Counted from the first letter of the stretch, positions 37,515-48,387 are shown. The stretch is 64,000 nucleotides of DNA from an uncultured Chlorobiota bacterium (GCA_900696645.1 CAADGV010000023.1:84272-148271), one strand, 5' to 3'. Translations and numbers: made by a program. The notes: generated by a model from the sequence alone, not told the origin.

Positions 37515-37548
37515 TGCGTTTGTACGATTTGCTAACTCTGATCTGAAT

Positions 37549-39048
37549 ATGACGGAACAAATTCTTCACGACTTACGCTTGTTTTATCCCGAGACAGCCC
37601 TTGTACTTGCTTTCCTCGCGGCGATTATCGCAGATCTGATTTTCCGGCGATCAACCAAGGTAGTCGCCTTTGTTGCTCTGGCGGGTCTTGCAGTGACGGG
37701 CGTTCTTGTTCTTGGACAATCGACGATGCATGCATCAATCTTCAGCAACATGATAGCCGTCGATTCGTTTGCGTTCTTCTTCAAACTGCTCATTGTCTTT
37801 TCGGCGGTTCTGATTGTTGTGTTCTCCTTGAGTTCTGCCGAGCTGAATTCCGCCGGAAGGAGACTCGGGGAATACTACTCGTTGCTCCTTGCGCTGACGT
37901 TGGGTATGATGTTGATGGCCGGGGCAAGCAATCTGCTGATGATGTATCTTGCGCTCGAACTTTCTTCCATCACCTCTTACATCCTTTCGGGCTATACTCG
38001 TGAGGCACAGGATTCCAGTGAGGCGTCGCTCAAGTACGTTATCTATGGCTCGCTTTCGTCGGGATTGATGTTGTATGGCATTTCGATCATTTACGGAATG
38101 ACAGGCTCTCTTGATCTCTACACAATCAACCAGGTGCTTGCAGGCGGAGAGGTGAACAGTCTCGCGTTACTCATTGCCGGGATTCTTGTGATTGCAGGCT
38201 TCGGCTACAAGATTTCGGCTGTGCCGTTCCACTTCTGGACGCCCGATGTGTACGAGGGCGCCCCGATTACAATCACAGCATTTCTCTCCGTAGCCTCGAA
38301 GGCAGGCGGCTTTGCAATGATGATTCGCTTCTTCAAGGTCACGTTCTTCGATTCAAGCATTTTGACTTTGCCGGAGGGCGCATGGGAAAGTGTTCAAGGA
38401 TTTGACTGGGTCGCGGTGATCGTTGCCCTGTCCGTGTTAACGATGACATTCGGGAATCTTGTCGCAATCTGGCAGAACAATCTCAAACGTATGCTGGCGT
38501 ACTCCAGTATTGCACACGCCGGCTATATGTTGATGGGTATTGTGGTTCTGAACAACGAAGGTTTGGCGGCAATCATGCTCTACTTTGTTGTGTACTTGTT
38601 TATGAACCTCGGTGCCTTCTACATTGTGATGCTGGTTGCGAACAAAATAGGCAGCGAGGATATCGACGACTACAGGGGTATCGGACCGAAGGCGCCTTTG
38701 GCGATGGTGGCACTCTCCATCTTTCTCGTATCGCTGACGGGTTTGCCTCCGACTGCAGGGTTCATCGGAAAACTCTATTTATTTGCGGCATTGCTGAATA
38801 GCGGATGGGTTTGGTTGGCAGTGGTTGGGGCGCTGAACAGTGTAGTTTCGCTATACTACTACGTGCGGGTGTTCAGGAATATGTATTTGCGGTCGGATGA
38901 GCGCCACTCGAACGTTTCCCTCGATTTCAGTTTTGCCCAGAAACTCGTCATCATGTTTCTGCTTGTCCCGACGTTGTTGTTCGGCCTCTACTTCACCCCG
39001 CTTGTGCAACTGGCTCAGGCGTCGGTGAAGATATTCGGAACACCCTGA
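37549..39048 (+). CDS. nuoN: Complex I subunit NuoN
   Basis: A 499-residue antiporter-like proton-pumping subunit. LLMMYLALELSSITSYILSGY, VPFHFWTPDVYEGAPITITAFLS and NLKRMLAYSSIAHAGYMLMG are family markers. It closes the operon, which ends in a strong bidirectional terminator. Confidence 0.97.
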   Translation: MTEQILHDLRLFYPETALVLAFLAAIIADLIFRRSTKVVAFVALAGLAVTGVLVLGQSTMHASIFSNMIAVDSFAFFFKLLIVFSAVLIVVFSLSSAELNSAGRRLGEYYSLLLALTLGMMLMAGASNLLMMYLALELSSITSYILSGYTREAQDSSEASLKYVIYGSLSSGLMLYGISIIYGMTGSLDLYTINQVLAGGEVNSLALLIAGILVIAGFGYKISAVPFHFWTPDVYEGAPITITAFLSVASKAGGFAMMIRFFKVTFFDSSILTLPEGAWESVQGFDWVAVIVALSVLTMTFGNLVAIWQNNLKRMLAYSSIAHAGYMLMGIVVLNNEGLAAIMLYFVVYLFMNLGAFYIVMLVANKIGSEDIDDYRGIGPKAPLAMVALSIFLVSLTGLPPTAGFIGKLYLFAALLNSGWVWLAVVGALNSVVSLYYYVRVFRNMYLRSDERHSNVSLDFSFAQKLVIMFLLVPTLLFGLYFTPLVQLAQASVKIFGTP

Positions 39049-39071
39049 ATTCTCACATCACCACCACCCGA

Positions 39072-39106
39072 AAAGCAAACAAGCCCCACATGGGGCTTTT
39101 TGCTTT
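39072..39106. terminator. Bidirectional terminator between nuoN and coaX
   Basis: AAAGCAAACA-AGCCCCACATGGGGCT-TTTTGCTTT: a GC-rich stem flanked by A and T tracts lies between two convergent genes. The minus-strand coaX stop falls within its edge. Confidence 0.85.
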
Positions 39107-39881
39107 AAGAAGGCCTTTGTTTCACCCGTTCATGAATCAGTTTGATACCCTCGAGCACAAGTGCCGGCTCGCAGGCATCGATAATGGTTGTGTACTTGCC
39201 AATCAATGTTGAGAGGCCTCCTGTTGCCACTACTCTGGCATCAATTCCCAATTCCTTCTTGAATCGTTGTATCATTCCTTCTACTGCATCGATCGTGCTG
39301 AACATAACTCCCGCCTGAATTGCGGAGCGCGTGTCTGTGCAGATTGCAGAGGCTGGCGGGTGAAGCTCGATTGAGGGAAGTTGTGCGGTTCTCTTCGAAA
39401 GGGCATCGGCCGTTGATTTCACGCCCAGGGAGATTGCCCCGCCAAGGAAATCGCCATTCTCTGCCACGACGCCATACGTTGTTGCAGTGCCGAAATCAAC
39501 AATGATGAGCGGCCCGCCGAATTTCTTGTACCCGGCAACGGCGCTGCAAATCCTGTCGGACCCGAGGGAGGAGGGATCAGTGTAGCGGATAGTGATGCCA
39601 AGGTCCAATGTACTGTTGACGACTACAGGCTCAATGTTGAGGCGTTCTCTTGCCAAAGTGCTGAAGAGAGAGGTAAGAAATGGAACGACAGAAGATATCC
39701 CGAAACCCGTAATGCTGTCCGAAGCGACGTTGTGTTCTGACAGAAAGGCCCGAATCACACCCCATGTTTCTTCTGTGCTGCGCTGAACCGTGCTGGAAAC
39801 GCTGAGGCTTCCCGCCTGCTTTTCGCCATCGAACAGGGCGCAGCTTATCGTAGAATTTCCGATATCGAGTGCAAGAAGCAT
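39105..39881 (-). CDS. coaX: Type III pantothenate kinase
   Basis: A 258-residue ASKHA-fold kinase that carries out the first step of coenzyme A synthesis. The phosphate-binding LLALDIGNSTISCALF, the substrate loop GSDRICSAVAG, the catalytic IIVDFGTATTYGVV and the GGAISLGV motif are complete. It starts within the birA stop (TGATG), so the two vitamin-cofactor genes are translationally coupled. Confidence 0.95.
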   Translation of the reverse strand: MLLALDIGNSTISCALFDGEKQAGSLSVSSTVQRSTEETWGVIRAFLSEHNVASDSITGFGISSVVPFLTSLFSTLARERLNIEPVVVNSTLDLGITIRYTDPSSLGSDRICSAVAGYKKFGGPLIIVDFGTATTYGVVAENGDFLGGAISLGVKSTADALSKRTAQLPSIELHPPASAICTDTRSAIQAGVMFSTIDAVEGMIQRFKKELGIDARVVATGGLSTLIGKYTTIIDACEPALVLEGIKLIHERVKQRPS

Positions 39882-40723
39882 CAGGGGTTTGTGACTGCGA
39901 ACGCGGCAACCGGTTCATTCTTGAGGGCAGCGATCTGGTCGGCCGCATCTCCCACTATCGTCACATCTCCCGCAAACAACGTTTTTTCTGATCCGTTCGT
40001 TTGCAGTACAATTCCCCCATCCTTACTCAGTCCCTTGACAACGCCATTGATGATGTTGCCCTGTTGGGATACGACAATGGGCTTGTTGAGCATTGTGGAG
40101 CGGGTTAGCCATGTGGGAATTGTTGACTCGAAACCGTTCCGGAGAGAATTCGTATAGGATGATTCAAAAGACGAGAGAATATGTCTGAATAGTTGAACTC
40201 TGTCAATTTCCTGACCGGTCTCCAATTTGAGCGAAGTCGCCTTTTGCATTAAATCCGAAGGGAATTTGGTTTGGTTCACATTGATGCCTAATCCCACCAC
40301 TACATACTCCAAAATACCCTGTTGAATCGAGCCTTCGATGAGAATACCGGCCACTTTCCTCTTGCCGATGAGCAAGTCGTTGGGCCACTTGCATTCTACT
40401 TTGAGAGCGGTTGCACGCTCAATTGCCTGCGCAACGGCGACTGCCACATAGAGCGGTAAAAGGTTTACGGCTTCCGGTGAGATTTTTGGTCGAAGAACGA
40501 TAGAGAATGTAAGATTCTCCTCAGGATTGGCCTGCCAACTTCTTCCGAGGCGTCCTTTTCCGGCTGTCTGCTCTTCGGCAATAACCACGACACCTTCAGC
40601 GGCGCCGATATTTGCAACTGCCTTTGCACAGTTGTTTGTTGAATCGATGGACTGAAATGTGAAAATCTTGTTGCCGAACGTCTTCGTTTTCAAGCCCTTG
40701 CGAAGTACACGCTCTGTAAACAT
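39881..40723 (-). CDS. birA: Biotin--[acetyl-CoA-carboxylase] ligase
   Basis: A 280-residue biotin protein ligase. The catalytic domain has STNNCAKAV, AEEQTAGKGRLGRSW (the biotinyl-AMP loop), KWPNDLLIGKRKVAGILIEG and VVVGLGINVNQ. The C-terminal SH3-like domain covers residues ~225-270. There is no N-terminal DNA-binding domain, so it is class I and not a biotin operon repressor. It is upstream of coaX and has its own predicted promoter. Confidence 0.95.
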   Translation of the reverse strand: MFTERVLRKGLKTKTFGNKIFTFQSIDSTNNCAKAVANIGAAEGVVVIAEEQTAGKGRLGRSWQANPEENLTFSIVLRPKISPEAVNLLPLYVAVAVAQAIERATALKVECKWPNDLLIGKRKVAGILIEGSIQQGILEYVVVGLGINVNQTKFPSDLMQKATSLKLETGQEIDRVQLFRHILSSFESSYTNSLRNGFESTIPTWLTRSTMLNKPIVVSQQGNIINGVVKGLSKDGGIVLQTNGSEKTLFAGDVTIVGDAADQIAALKNEPVAAFAVTNP

Positions 40724-41123
40724 GTATCACCTTGGCGAAAATTCTTGTTCTTGACTGAATGAGCGGAGGAATTATGTGAACCAACCCGGGACGAGGCAGA
40801 GAAGCGACACGAGGCTGAGGTTCTTCAATCTGCACCACTCAGAATAGTACAAACAAAATGGAAAGTCAAGTTAATAATTTGAGCAGCAATTCTGTCACAA
40901 AATTGGCCATAGGCTGACAAGATGCGTCTTTCATTGTGTCAGCATGACAAACAACCTGACGCACGGCAGAATATTCGCGGATGTAAGAGTCGCTATAACT
41001 AATTGATATGTCAAGACTTACAAAGAATTTCACATATCGCAATGTTCTGGCACAACGTTGGGTATTGTAGAAGCAGATTAGTGTATCAATTTCAATTCTA
41101 CCTTTCAAACGAAGGAGTTTTCT
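40724..41123. promoter_or_regulatory. 400-bp birA-dnaK divergent control region
   Basis: The region holds the birA promoter (40841-40869, minus) and a 13-base palindrome TGTCA-GCA-TGACA (40937-40949), with further TGTCA and CTGACA half-sites at ~40893, ~40914 and ~40959. No CIRCE element (TTAGCACTC-N9-GAGTGCTAA) is present ahead of dnaK, even though hrcA is in the window. I could not assign the dnaK promoter with confidence. No small gene is seen. Confidence 0.45.
40841..40869 (-). promoter_or_regulatory. Predicted promoter of birA-coaX
   Basis: On the minus strand TTGACT (40869-40864) and TATTCT (40846-40841) are 17 bp apart, about 118 bp before the birA start. Confidence 0.6.
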
Positions 41124-43052
41124 ATGGGAAAAATCATCGGCATTGACCTCGGAACGACCAACTCGGTTGTTGCCGTGATGGAAGGCAGCGATCCGGTTGT
41201 TATTGCAAATTCAGAAGGAGGGCGCACAACCCCTTCGGTGGTTGCTTTTGCGAAGAACGGCGAGCGCCTCGTAGGCCAGGCTGCTAAACGTCAGGCAGTG
41301 ACGAACTCGCAGAACACGGTATTCTCCATCAAGCGATTCATGGGACGTTTCCACAATGAAGTGAACGAAGAAATGACGCTTGTACCCTACAAAGTGGTGA
41401 AGGGCGAAAACAATACGGCACGCATCGAGGTGGGGGATCGTGTGTACTCGCCGCCGGAAATCAGCGCGATGATTCTTCAGAAGATGAAACAAACTGCTGA
41501 GGATTATCTCGGCCAGAAGGTGACGGAGGCAGTAATCACGGTTCCGGCGTACTTCAATGACGCGCAGCGTCAAGCCACCAAAGAAGCGGGCGAGATTGCC
41601 GGCCTGAACGTTCGGCGGATCATCAACGAGCCCACAGCCGCGGCGCTCGCATACGGACTCGACAAGCGGAACAAGGAAGTCAAAGTCGCAATCTACGATC
41701 TCGGTGGCGGAACATTCGATATTTCGATCCTCGAGTTGGGCGAGGGTGTGTTCGAAGTGAAGTCCACCAACGGCGACACTCACCTTGGCGGCGACAACTT
41801 CGACCAGCGTCTTGTCGATTTCATGGCAGATGAATTCAAGAAGCAGGAAGGCATCGATCTCCGCAAAGACCCGATGGCGTTGCAGCGCTTGCGTGAAGCA
41901 GCCGAGAAAGCAAAAATGGAGCTTTCCCAGTTAATGCAAACGGAAGTGAACCTGCCGTTCATTACCGCAACTGCTGACGGGCCAAAGCACTTGAACATGA
42001 ACATCACCCGCGCAAAATTCGAACAGCTTGTTGATGATTTGATTCAGCGGACATTCGGACCGACAGAGCAGGCGTTGAAAGATGCGGGTCTTCGTCCCAC
42101 CGACATTGATGAAGTCATTCTTGTCGGCGGTATGACACGTGTTCCGAAAGTGCAGGCTCTGGTGAAGGAGATTTTCGGACGTGAGCCGCACAAAGGCGTC
42201 AATCCCGACGAAGTGGTTGCCGTCGGAGCTGCAATTCAGGGTGGCGTACTCGCGGGGGATGTAACGGACGTGTTGTTGCTCGACGTGACTCCGCTTGCTC
42301 TCGGAATTGAAACACTCGGCGGTGTCATGACGAAGCTGATCGAAGCGAATACAACGATCCCGACAAAGCGAAGTGAAATTTTTTCAACAGCGTCAGACAA
42401 TCAACCTTCAGTCGAGATTCACGTGTTACAAGGCGAGCGTCCGATGGCGGTGGATAACCGCACACTCGGCAAATTCCATCTTGATGGAATACCGCCTGCG
42501 CCCCGCGGCGTACCGCAGATTGAAGTGACGTTCGATATCGATGCAAACGGAATTCTTCACGTTGCAGCGAAAGACAAGGGAACCGGCAAGGAACAGTCGA
42601 TTCGCATCACATCTTCCAGCGGGCTGAGCAAGGAAGAGGTGGAAAAGATGAAAGCTGATGCCCAATCGCATGCAGCAGAAGACCGGAAACGCAAGGAAGA
42701 AATCGATATCAAGAACCAGGCGGATAACCTTGTATTCCAGACCGAGAAGCAATTGAAGGAATTCGGCGACAAAGTCAGCACATCCGGGAAGGCAAAAGTC
42801 GAGAATGCCAACAATGCACTTAAGGAGGCACTCAAGGGCGGCAACATTGGTGCAATCAAGGCTGCCATTGAGGAACTCAACGCCGCATGGAACGAAGCCT
42901 CTGCCCAGATGTATCAGCAGGCTACCGGAGGGCAGGCTGGGCCGCAACCGGGTCAGGCTGGGCCTTCCGCCGGTCCCGAGCCGTCAAAGACTGAGGAAAA
43001 GAAGGTCGAGGATGCACAGTACGAAGTGGTTGACGAGGAAAAGAAGAAGTAG
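41124..43052 (+). CDS. dnaK: Chaperone DnaK (Hsp70)
   Basis: A 642-residue Hsp70. The ATPase domain opens with [16 protein letters not shown] and has [16 protein letters not shown] and [14 protein letters not shown]. The peptide-binding domain includes [23 protein letters not shown]. The lid ends in a Gly/Gln/Pro-rich linker and an acidic [19 protein letters not shown] tail. It works with DnaJ and GrpE, encoded 15 kb away. AAGGAG lies 8 bases before the ATG. Transcription ends at a hairpin 30 bp downstream. Confidence 0.98.
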   Translation: MGKIIGIDLGTTNSVVAVMEGSDPVVIANSEGGRTTPSVVAFAKNGERLVGQAAKRQAVTNSQNTVFSIKRFMGRFHNEVNEEMTLVPYKVVKGENNTARIEVGDRVYSPPEISAMILQKMKQTAEDYLGQKVTEAVITVPAYFNDAQRQATKEAGEIAGLNVRRIINEPTAAALAYGLDKRNKEVKVAIYDLGGGTFDISILELGEGVFEVKSTNGDTHLGGDNFDQRLVDFMADEFKKQEGIDLRKDPMALQRLREAAEKAKMELSQLMQTEVNLPFITATADGPKHLNMNITRAKFEQLVDDLIQRTFGPTEQALKDAGLRPTDIDEVILVGGMTRVPKVQALVKEIFGREPHKGVNPDEVVAVGAAIQGGVLAGDVTDVLLLDVTPLALGIETLGGVMTKLIEANTTIPTKRSEIFSTASDNQPSVEIHVLQGERPMAVDNRTLGKFHLDGIPPAPRGVPQIEVTFDIDANGILHVAAKDKGTGKEQSIRITSSSGLSKEEVEKMKADAQSHAAEDRKRKEEIDIKNQADNLVFQTEKQLKEFGDKVSTSGKAKVENANNALKEALKGGNIGAIKAAIEELNAAWNEASAQMYQQATGGQAGPQPGQAGPSAGPEPSKTEEKKVEDAQYEVVDEEKKK

Positions 43053-43081
43053 CCGCATCCATCGATATGTTGTCGGACACG

Positions 43082-43104
43082 AAGGCGAGGGTAATCCTCG
43101 CCTT
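43082..43104 (+). terminator. Predicted terminator after dnaK
   Basis: AAGGCGAGG and CCTCGCCTT make a perfect 9-bp stem with a GTAAT loop, followed by TTG. It lies 30 bp after the dnaK stop and separates it from clpB. Confidence 0.75.
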
Positions 43105-43186
43105 TTGTGCAGAAAGGGAAAGCAGTTTGAACAAACCAACGAAGAAGGTGACAGAACATCGTTAGAGAAAGAGAAACGGGACGAAG

Positions 43187-45829
43187 ATGAACTTCAATAA
43201 GTTTACGATCAAATCACAAGAAGCGATACAGAATGCCCAGGAAATTGCTTCGAGCTACGGTAATCAATTGATCGAGCCGGAGCATGTGTTGGCAGCACTT
43301 GTGCAGGATTCGGGCGGAACGGTGGTTCCGATTCTTCAGAAAATCGGCGCTAACATCGGCTTCGTGAAAATCAAAGTGAACGAAGTGCTTGAACGGCTGC
43401 CCAAGGTAAGCGGAGCGGGTGTCTCAAACCAATCCATCTCACAGAATCTCGGACGCCTTTTTGAAAGAGCGAGCAAGCAAGCCGCAAACTTGAAGGACGA
43501 GTTTGTCAGTACGGAGCATCTCCTGCTTGGCATGGTTGAAACGAAAGACACCAACGCAGGAAAATTGTTGCTTGAACAGGGTGTTACCGTTGATGCGATC
43601 CTGAAGGTACTGAAGGAGATTCGCGGTACGCAACGCGTGACCGATCAATCCCCCGAAGACAAATATCAGGCACTTCAGCGCTACGGCCGCGATCTCAATG
43701 AGCTTGTCCGGAAGGGAAAAATGGACCCGGTAATCGGGCGCGACGAGGAAATCCGTCGTGTGTTGCAGGTTCTTTCGCGCAGGACGAAGAATAATCCCGT
43801 TCTCATCGGCGAACCGGGTGTCGGCAAGACTGCAATTGCGGAGGGGATAGCGTACAGAATCGTGCAGGGCGATGTTCCCGAAATGCTGAAGACAAAGCGC
43901 ATTGTTGCGCTGGATATGGGGTCGCTCGTGGCCGGGACGAGTTTTCGAGGGCAGTTCGAGGAACGGTTGAAGGCTCTCTTGAAAGAAGTCGAAGAATCTC
44001 AAGGTGAGATCATTCTCTTCATCGATGAGTTGCACACGCTCGTTGGTGCAGGGGCAGCTCAAGGGTCGGTCGATGCGGCCAATATGCTGAAGCCCGCACT
44101 TGCAAAGGGTGAACTTCGTGCAATCGGGGCAACAACGATTGATGAGTACCGCAAGTATGTCGAGAAAGACCCGGCGCTTGAGCGGCGTTTCCAACCCGTG
44201 ATGGTGGATGAGCCGAGCGTCGAGGATACGATCTCAATCCTTCGGGGCTTGAAGGAACGCTACGAGTTGCATCACGGCGTTCGCATTACCGACGGCGCAA
44301 TTGTTGCCGCGGCACAGTTGAGTCACCGGTATATCTCCGACCGGTTCCTTCCCGACAAGGCAATTGATCTTGTCGATGAAGCGGCATCGAAGCTGCGAAT
44401 CGAGATCGACTCGATGCCCGAAGAACTCGATGCCGTTGAACGCAAGATCAAGCAACTGGAGATTGAACGCGAAGCAATCCGCCGCGAAAAAGATGAGGCA
44501 TCGCAAGATCGGCTTGCCGAGGTTGAACGCGATATTGCCGAGCAATCCCAGCTTCGAACCGAACTGAAAGCTCATTGGCAGGTAGAGAAGGAACTCATTC
44601 AGTCCATCCGAAAAATGAAGGAGGAAATCGAGAACGCCAGGCTTGAAGCGGAACAGAAAGAGAGGGTTGGTGATCTCGGTCGGGTCGCGGAGTTGCGGTA
44701 TGGTGTTATCGCGGAGCGGGAGAAGATGATTCGGGACGCTTCAGCGAAGCTGCAGAGTTTCCAGCGGGAGCGGAGGATGTTGAAGGAAGAAGTCGATGCC
44801 GAAGATATAGCCGAGATTGTGGCGCGTTGGACCGGGATTCCGGTGACGAGAATGCTGGAAAGCGACAGGCAGAAGCTGCTGCATCTTGAAGAACGCTTGC
44901 AGCAACGAGTCGTTGCGCAGGAAGAGGCCGTCAAGGCCGTCAGCGACGCTATCCGGCGTTCCCGTGCCGGCTTGCAGGACGAGAAACGGCCGATCGGTTC
45001 GTTCATCTTTCTCGGAAGTACGGGAGTCGGGAAAACCGAGCTTGCGCGGGCGCTTGCCGAGTTCCTCTTCAACGATGAAAGCGCCATGGTTCGTATCGAC
45101 ATGAGTGAGTATATGGAGAAGTTTTCCGTTTCCCGCCTCATCGGCGCGCCGCCCGGATATGTCGGGTATGATGAAGGCGGGCAACTGACGGAAGCTGTTC
45201 GGCGCAAGCCGTACTCAGTCGTGTTGTTGGATGAGATTGAGAAAGCCCATCCCGAAGTATTCAACGTCCTCCTGCAAGTGTTAGATGAAGGCAGATTGAC
45301 GGATAGCAAGGGCCGGACAGTTGATTTCAAGAACACGATCATCATCATGACATCGAATCTCGGTTCACATTTGATCAGTGAACGGGTCGGGGCAGGATTC
45401 GAGAAACACAGCGATTGGGATGAAGAATTCAGCACTCTGAAACAGGAACTACTTTCCTTGCTGAAAAAGAATATCCGTCCCGAGTTTCTCAACCGGATTG
45501 ACGAAGTGATCGTCTTCAAACCGCTTGCTCAGGCAGATATCCGGGCAATTGTAACATTGCAGCTGAAGCACGTTGAGCAGTTGTTGAGTGAGAAGGGAAT
45601 CACCCTTGATGTTACCGATGATGCGAAAGATTGGCTTGCGAAGCTGGGGTATGACCCGATGTACGGAGCTCGTCCCCTGAAGCGGGTCATCCAAAAACAT
45701 ATAGTGAATGTCATGTCTGAGAGAATACTGAGGGGGGATTTCAATGATGGGGACACCGTTGAAGTCGGGCTCGATAGTCACGGACTTATTGAAATGGTGA
45801 CGAAGGTGCATGCAGAAGCCGCGAACTGA
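43187..45829 (+). CDS. clpB: Disaggregase ClpB (Hsp100)
   Basis: An 880-residue AAA+ disaggregase that rescues aggregated proteins with DnaK. It has an N-terminal Clp repeat domain (1-145), a first ATPase module (Walker A GEPGVGKT, Walker [11 protein letters not shown]), a coiled-coil middle domain at ~410-530 with [18 protein letters not shown] ahead of it, and a second module ([24 protein letters not shown]). The pore loops YVG are present. There is no P-loop tripeptide for ClpP docking. It sits next to dnaK, its partner. Confidence 0.98.
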   Translation: MNFNKFTIKSQEAIQNAQEIASSYGNQLIEPEHVLAALVQDSGGTVVPILQKIGANIGFVKIKVNEVLERLPKVSGAGVSNQSISQNLGRLFERASKQAANLKDEFVSTEHLLLGMVETKDTNAGKLLLEQGVTVDAILKVLKEIRGTQRVTDQSPEDKYQALQRYGRDLNELVRKGKMDPVIGRDEEIRRVLQVLSRRTKNNPVLIGEPGVGKTAIAEGIAYRIVQGDVPEMLKTKRIVALDMGSLVAGTSFRGQFEERLKALLKEVEESQGEIILFIDELHTLVGAGAAQGSVDAANMLKPALAKGELRAIGATTIDEYRKYVEKDPALERRFQPVMVDEPSVEDTISILRGLKERYELHHGVRITDGAIVAAAQLSHRYISDRFLPDKAIDLVDEAASKLRIEIDSMPEELDAVERKIKQLEIEREAIRREKDEASQDRLAEVERDIAEQSQLRTELKAHWQVEKELIQSIRKMKEEIENARLEAEQKERVGDLGRVAELRYGVIAEREKMIRDASAKLQSFQRERRMLKEEVDAEDIAEIVARWTGIPVTRMLESDRQKLLHLEERLQQRVVAQEEAVKAVSDAIRRSRAGLQDEKRPIGSFIFLGSTGVGKTELARALAEFLFNDESAMVRIDMSEYMEKFSVSRLIGAPPGYVGYDEGGQLTEAVRRKPYSVVLLDEIEKAHPEVFNVLLQVLDEGRLTDSKGRTVDFKNTIIIMTSNLGSHLISERVGAGFEKHSDWDEEFSTLKQELLSLLKKNIRPEFLNRIDEVIVFKPLAQADIRAIVTLQLKHVEQLLSEKGITLDVTDDAKDWLAKLGYDPMYGARPLKRVIQKHIVNVMSERILRGDFNDGDTVEVGLDSHGLIEMVTKVHAEAAN

Positions 45830-45996
45830 ACAGTCATCGGTACCCTGATGCGACAGTCATAACGTGAACTCTGTGGAAGGTGACAATGGGGTTAGCGACT
45901 GTCACAGCCGGATGTTCGTCGTTGTTTTCGATATCGGGGTGTAGTACATTGCTTACGCCCCGATTTCCTTTTCGTACTCTTCATCTAGGATACTTC

Positions 45997-46905
45997 ATGA
46001 TAGCCCTTGTAGTCCATGGCGGCGCTTGGGATATTCCCGACGACATGGCTGATGCACACCGGCACGGCGTCCAGAAAGCCCTCATGATAGGCTTTGCAGT
46101 ACTGAGCGATGGCGGCAGCGCCGTTGATGCCGTGGAAGCCGCAATTACAATTCTCGAAGATGATGAAACATTTGATGCCGGTACCGGTTCGTTCCTCAAC
46201 TTGGCCGGCGAGGTTGAACTCGACGCAAGCATCATGGATGGCAGAAATCTCCGGGCCGGAGCCGTTGCTTCCGTTCAGAACATCAAAAACCCCATATCAC
46301 TTGCCCGCAGGATTATGGAGGAAAGCGACCATATTCTCCTGACGGGAAAGGGCGCCCTCCGGTTTGCGAAAGAACACGGCATGAAGTCATGCAGGCAGGA
46401 TGATCTGATTACCGAGCGGGAGATTCTCCGTTGGCGCGAGTGGCAGAAGAAAAAGAACATGAGTGTTCAAGAAGCATTCCGGAAGAAGAAAGTCCCCTTG
46501 GATACTGTTGGCGCTGTAGTGCTTGATAAGGCCGGCAATATCGCCTCCGGCACATCAACAGGAGGTACGCCGAACAAATTTCCCGGCCGGGTTGGCGACT
46601 CTCCCATCATAGGAGCCGGAACGTATGCCGACAATTCCGTTGGCGGCGTTTCCTCAACCGGCTGGGGCGAGGCGTTAATCAAAGTTGTGATGGCAAAGTC
46701 GGTGCTGGATTTCATGGAACGCAACGGTGGCAATCCGTCGAAGGCTGCGCTCGAAGGGGTGAACATGCTTGAGCGGAAAGTGCAGGGATATGGCGGCGTC
46801 ATTGCGCTGAATATGGAGGGGGAGATTGGAATGGCGTATAACACGCCCCGCATGGCGCGAGGGTATATGACGTCCGAAATGAATCAACCGTGGGTTGCAG
46901 TTTGA
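45997..46905 (+). CDS. Isoaspartyl peptidase / plant-type L-asparaginase
   Basis: A 302-residue Ntn-hydrolase that is made as a precursor and self-cleaved. The nucleophile is Thr170 in PLDTVGAVVLD, exposed after cleavage. Other family motifs are VVHGGAWDIP at the start, FDAGTGSFLN, ELDASIMDG, GTSTGGTPNKFPGRVGDSPIIGAG and STGWGEALIK. It splits isoaspartyl dipeptides or asparagine. The ATG at 45997 has AGGA ahead; a longer start at 45880 would add unlike residues. Confidence 0.94.
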   Translation: MIALVVHGGAWDIPDDMADAHRHGVQKALMIGFAVLSDGGSAVDAVEAAITILEDDETFDAGTGSFLNLAGEVELDASIMDGRNLRAGAVASVQNIKNPISLARRIMEESDHILLTGKGALRFAKEHGMKSCRQDDLITEREILRWREWQKKKNMSVQEAFRKKKVPLDTVGAVVLDKAGNIASGTSTGGTPNKFPGRVGDSPIIGAGTYADNSVGGVSSTGWGEALIKVVMAKSVLDFMERNGGNPSKAALEGVNMLERKVQGYGGVIALNMEGEIGMAYNTPRMARGYMTSEMNQPWVAV

Positions 46906-46973
46906 TTTTCTTTGTAAGAGTTCAGTATAGCCTCATATCCGTTGAATAAGGCCCCCCTCTCTCACAAAGTCAA

Positions 46974-48308
46974 ATGAAGAAATCCTCCCTCATCGGCCAC
47001 GTCTGTGAACTTCTCGACCTTGTTCGTCCGCTCAAGCAACCGGCCGATATTATCGTCAAGGATTTCTTTCGTACGCGGCACTATCTCGGCTCGAAAGATC
47101 GTCGGTTCATTTCTGAAACACTGTACGATATTCTAAGAAATTATCGGCTTGCCCGGTTCCACGCCGAAGCCGGTATGAAGCAAGCCGGCATCTCTGCTCC
47201 GCATGTTCCATCACTTCTCATCTACATCTCCTATGTACTGAAAATCAGAAAAGAGGAACCTGCTGCAATTCTTCCAGACTTTCAGGGAATGTGGCGTATC
47301 TCTTTTCCGAAAGTTGAATGTGAAGTAGTGTTGAACGCAATCGTTTCTTCTTCGTTTCCAATCGAAATTGAGAACAACTCAATCCGCAAGCTCGGCCTTC
47401 TCTACTCAATTCCCGATTTCATTGTAGAAGAGTGGGTCGGGAGATTTGGCGAAGCAGAAACCGTGCAGATATGCGAATCAATGAACCGGTCTGCTCCGAT
47501 CACAACTCGTGTCAACACGCTGAAAGCAACTGTTGAGGCATGTCAGGAGAGATTGGCGGGGGAAGGCATTGCGTCGAAACGAACCCCGCTGTCACCGTTC
47601 GGGTTGATTCTTGAGAAGCGCATCAACTCACAAGCGCTTCAGTCATTCAAGGACGGGTGGTTCGAGATGCAGGATGAAGGAAGCCAGATGCTTTCAATGC
47701 TTCTGGAACCGAAGCAGGGAAGTCTCGTTGTCGATGCGTGTGCAGGAGGAGGAGGCAAGACGCTGCACATTGCGGCGTTGATGAGTAATGAAGGGGAGAT
47801 CCATTCCATTGACGTTGATGAAAAGAGACTGTTCAATATTCAAGTCCGCCTGCAACGGGCGGGAATCACGATTGCCAGGCTTCATCATCAGAGGAAAGTC
47901 GGCAACGATATAGCTGTCTTGAAGAACAGTGCGGACGGCGTTTTAGTTGATGCCCCCTGTTCGGGGGTAGGCACGTTTCGGCGCAATCCGGCAGCAAAGC
48001 TGGGTATTAACGAAGATTATGTTCGTCAGATGGCAGCTACGCAGCAATCGATTCTCGACACGTATTCAGAACTGGTGAAACCCGGCGGACGGCTGGTCTA
48101 CACTACATGCACGCTTCTGCGAATCGAGAATGAAGATGTGGTAGAGAAGTTTCTTTCATCTCATCCTGAGTTCGATCTTGTGTCGGCTCCGGGCATTCTG
48201 AAGTCGCAGAATGTTCCGGTTGAGACATCGGCCCCCTTTCTCACACTCTTTCCTCAGAACGCGGGAACGGATGGCTTCTTCGCTGCTGTAATGTGTCGGA
48301 AGACCTGA
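46974..48308 (+). CDS. rsmB: 16S rRNA (cytosine-C5) methyltransferase, RsmB family
   Basis: A 444-residue RNA m5C methyltransferase. Residues ~1-140 form a NusB-like RNA-binding domain. The catalytic domain has the SAM site VVDACAGGGGKTLHIA, the general PCS cysteine in VDAPCSGVGTFRRNPAAK, and the nucleophilic cysteine in VYTTCTLLRIENE. PCSGVGTFRRNP is typical of RsmB/Sun. No rRNA operon is near. Confidence 0.9.
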   Translation: MKKSSLIGHVCELLDLVRPLKQPADIIVKDFFRTRHYLGSKDRRFISETLYDILRNYRLARFHAEAGMKQAGISAPHVPSLLIYISYVLKIRKEEPAAILPDFQGMWRISFPKVECEVVLNAIVSSSFPIEIENNSIRKLGLLYSIPDFIVEEWVGRFGEAETVQICESMNRSAPITTRVNTLKATVEACQERLAGEGIASKRTPLSPFGLILEKRINSQALQSFKDGWFEMQDEGSQMLSMLLEPKQGSLVVDACAGGGGKTLHIAALMSNEGEIHSIDVDEKRLFNIQVRLQRAGITIARLHHQRKVGNDIAVLKNSADGVLVDAPCSGVGTFRRNPAAKLGINEDYVRQMAATQQSILDTYSELVKPGGRLVYTTCTLLRIENEDVVEKFLSSHPEFDLVSAPGILKSQNVPVETSAPFLTLFPQNAGTDGFFAAVMCRKT

Positions 48309-48321
48309 TCGCCAACTTCCG

Positions 48322-48350
48322 TTGCTTCTCGCTCCATATTTTTCTAATTT
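48322..48350 (+). promoter_or_regulatory. Predicted promoter of the TPR lipoprotein gene
   Basis: TTGCTT (48322-48327) and TAATTT (48345-48350) are 17 bp apart; the ATG follows 37 bp later with GAGGAG upstream. Confidence 0.45.
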
Positions 48351-48387
48351 CATCAAGAATCAGATCATTTCAAGAGGAGACTGAGGC

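Noticed and set aside
41050-41072. Possible sigma-54 promoter (CTGGCAC...TTGGG) ahead of dnaK
   Set aside because: The -24 GG is present, but the -12 position reads GG instead of the required GC, and no sigma-54 activator gene is nearby.
40870-41123. CIRCE operator ahead of dnaK
   Set aside because: I looked for TTAGCACTC and GAGTGCTAA on both strands and found neither, nor a close variant with 9-base spacing.
44599-45519. Minus-strand 306-codon frame within clpB
   Set aside because: Ser/Arg-rich product with no recognisable domain, wholly opposite the conserved second ATPase module.
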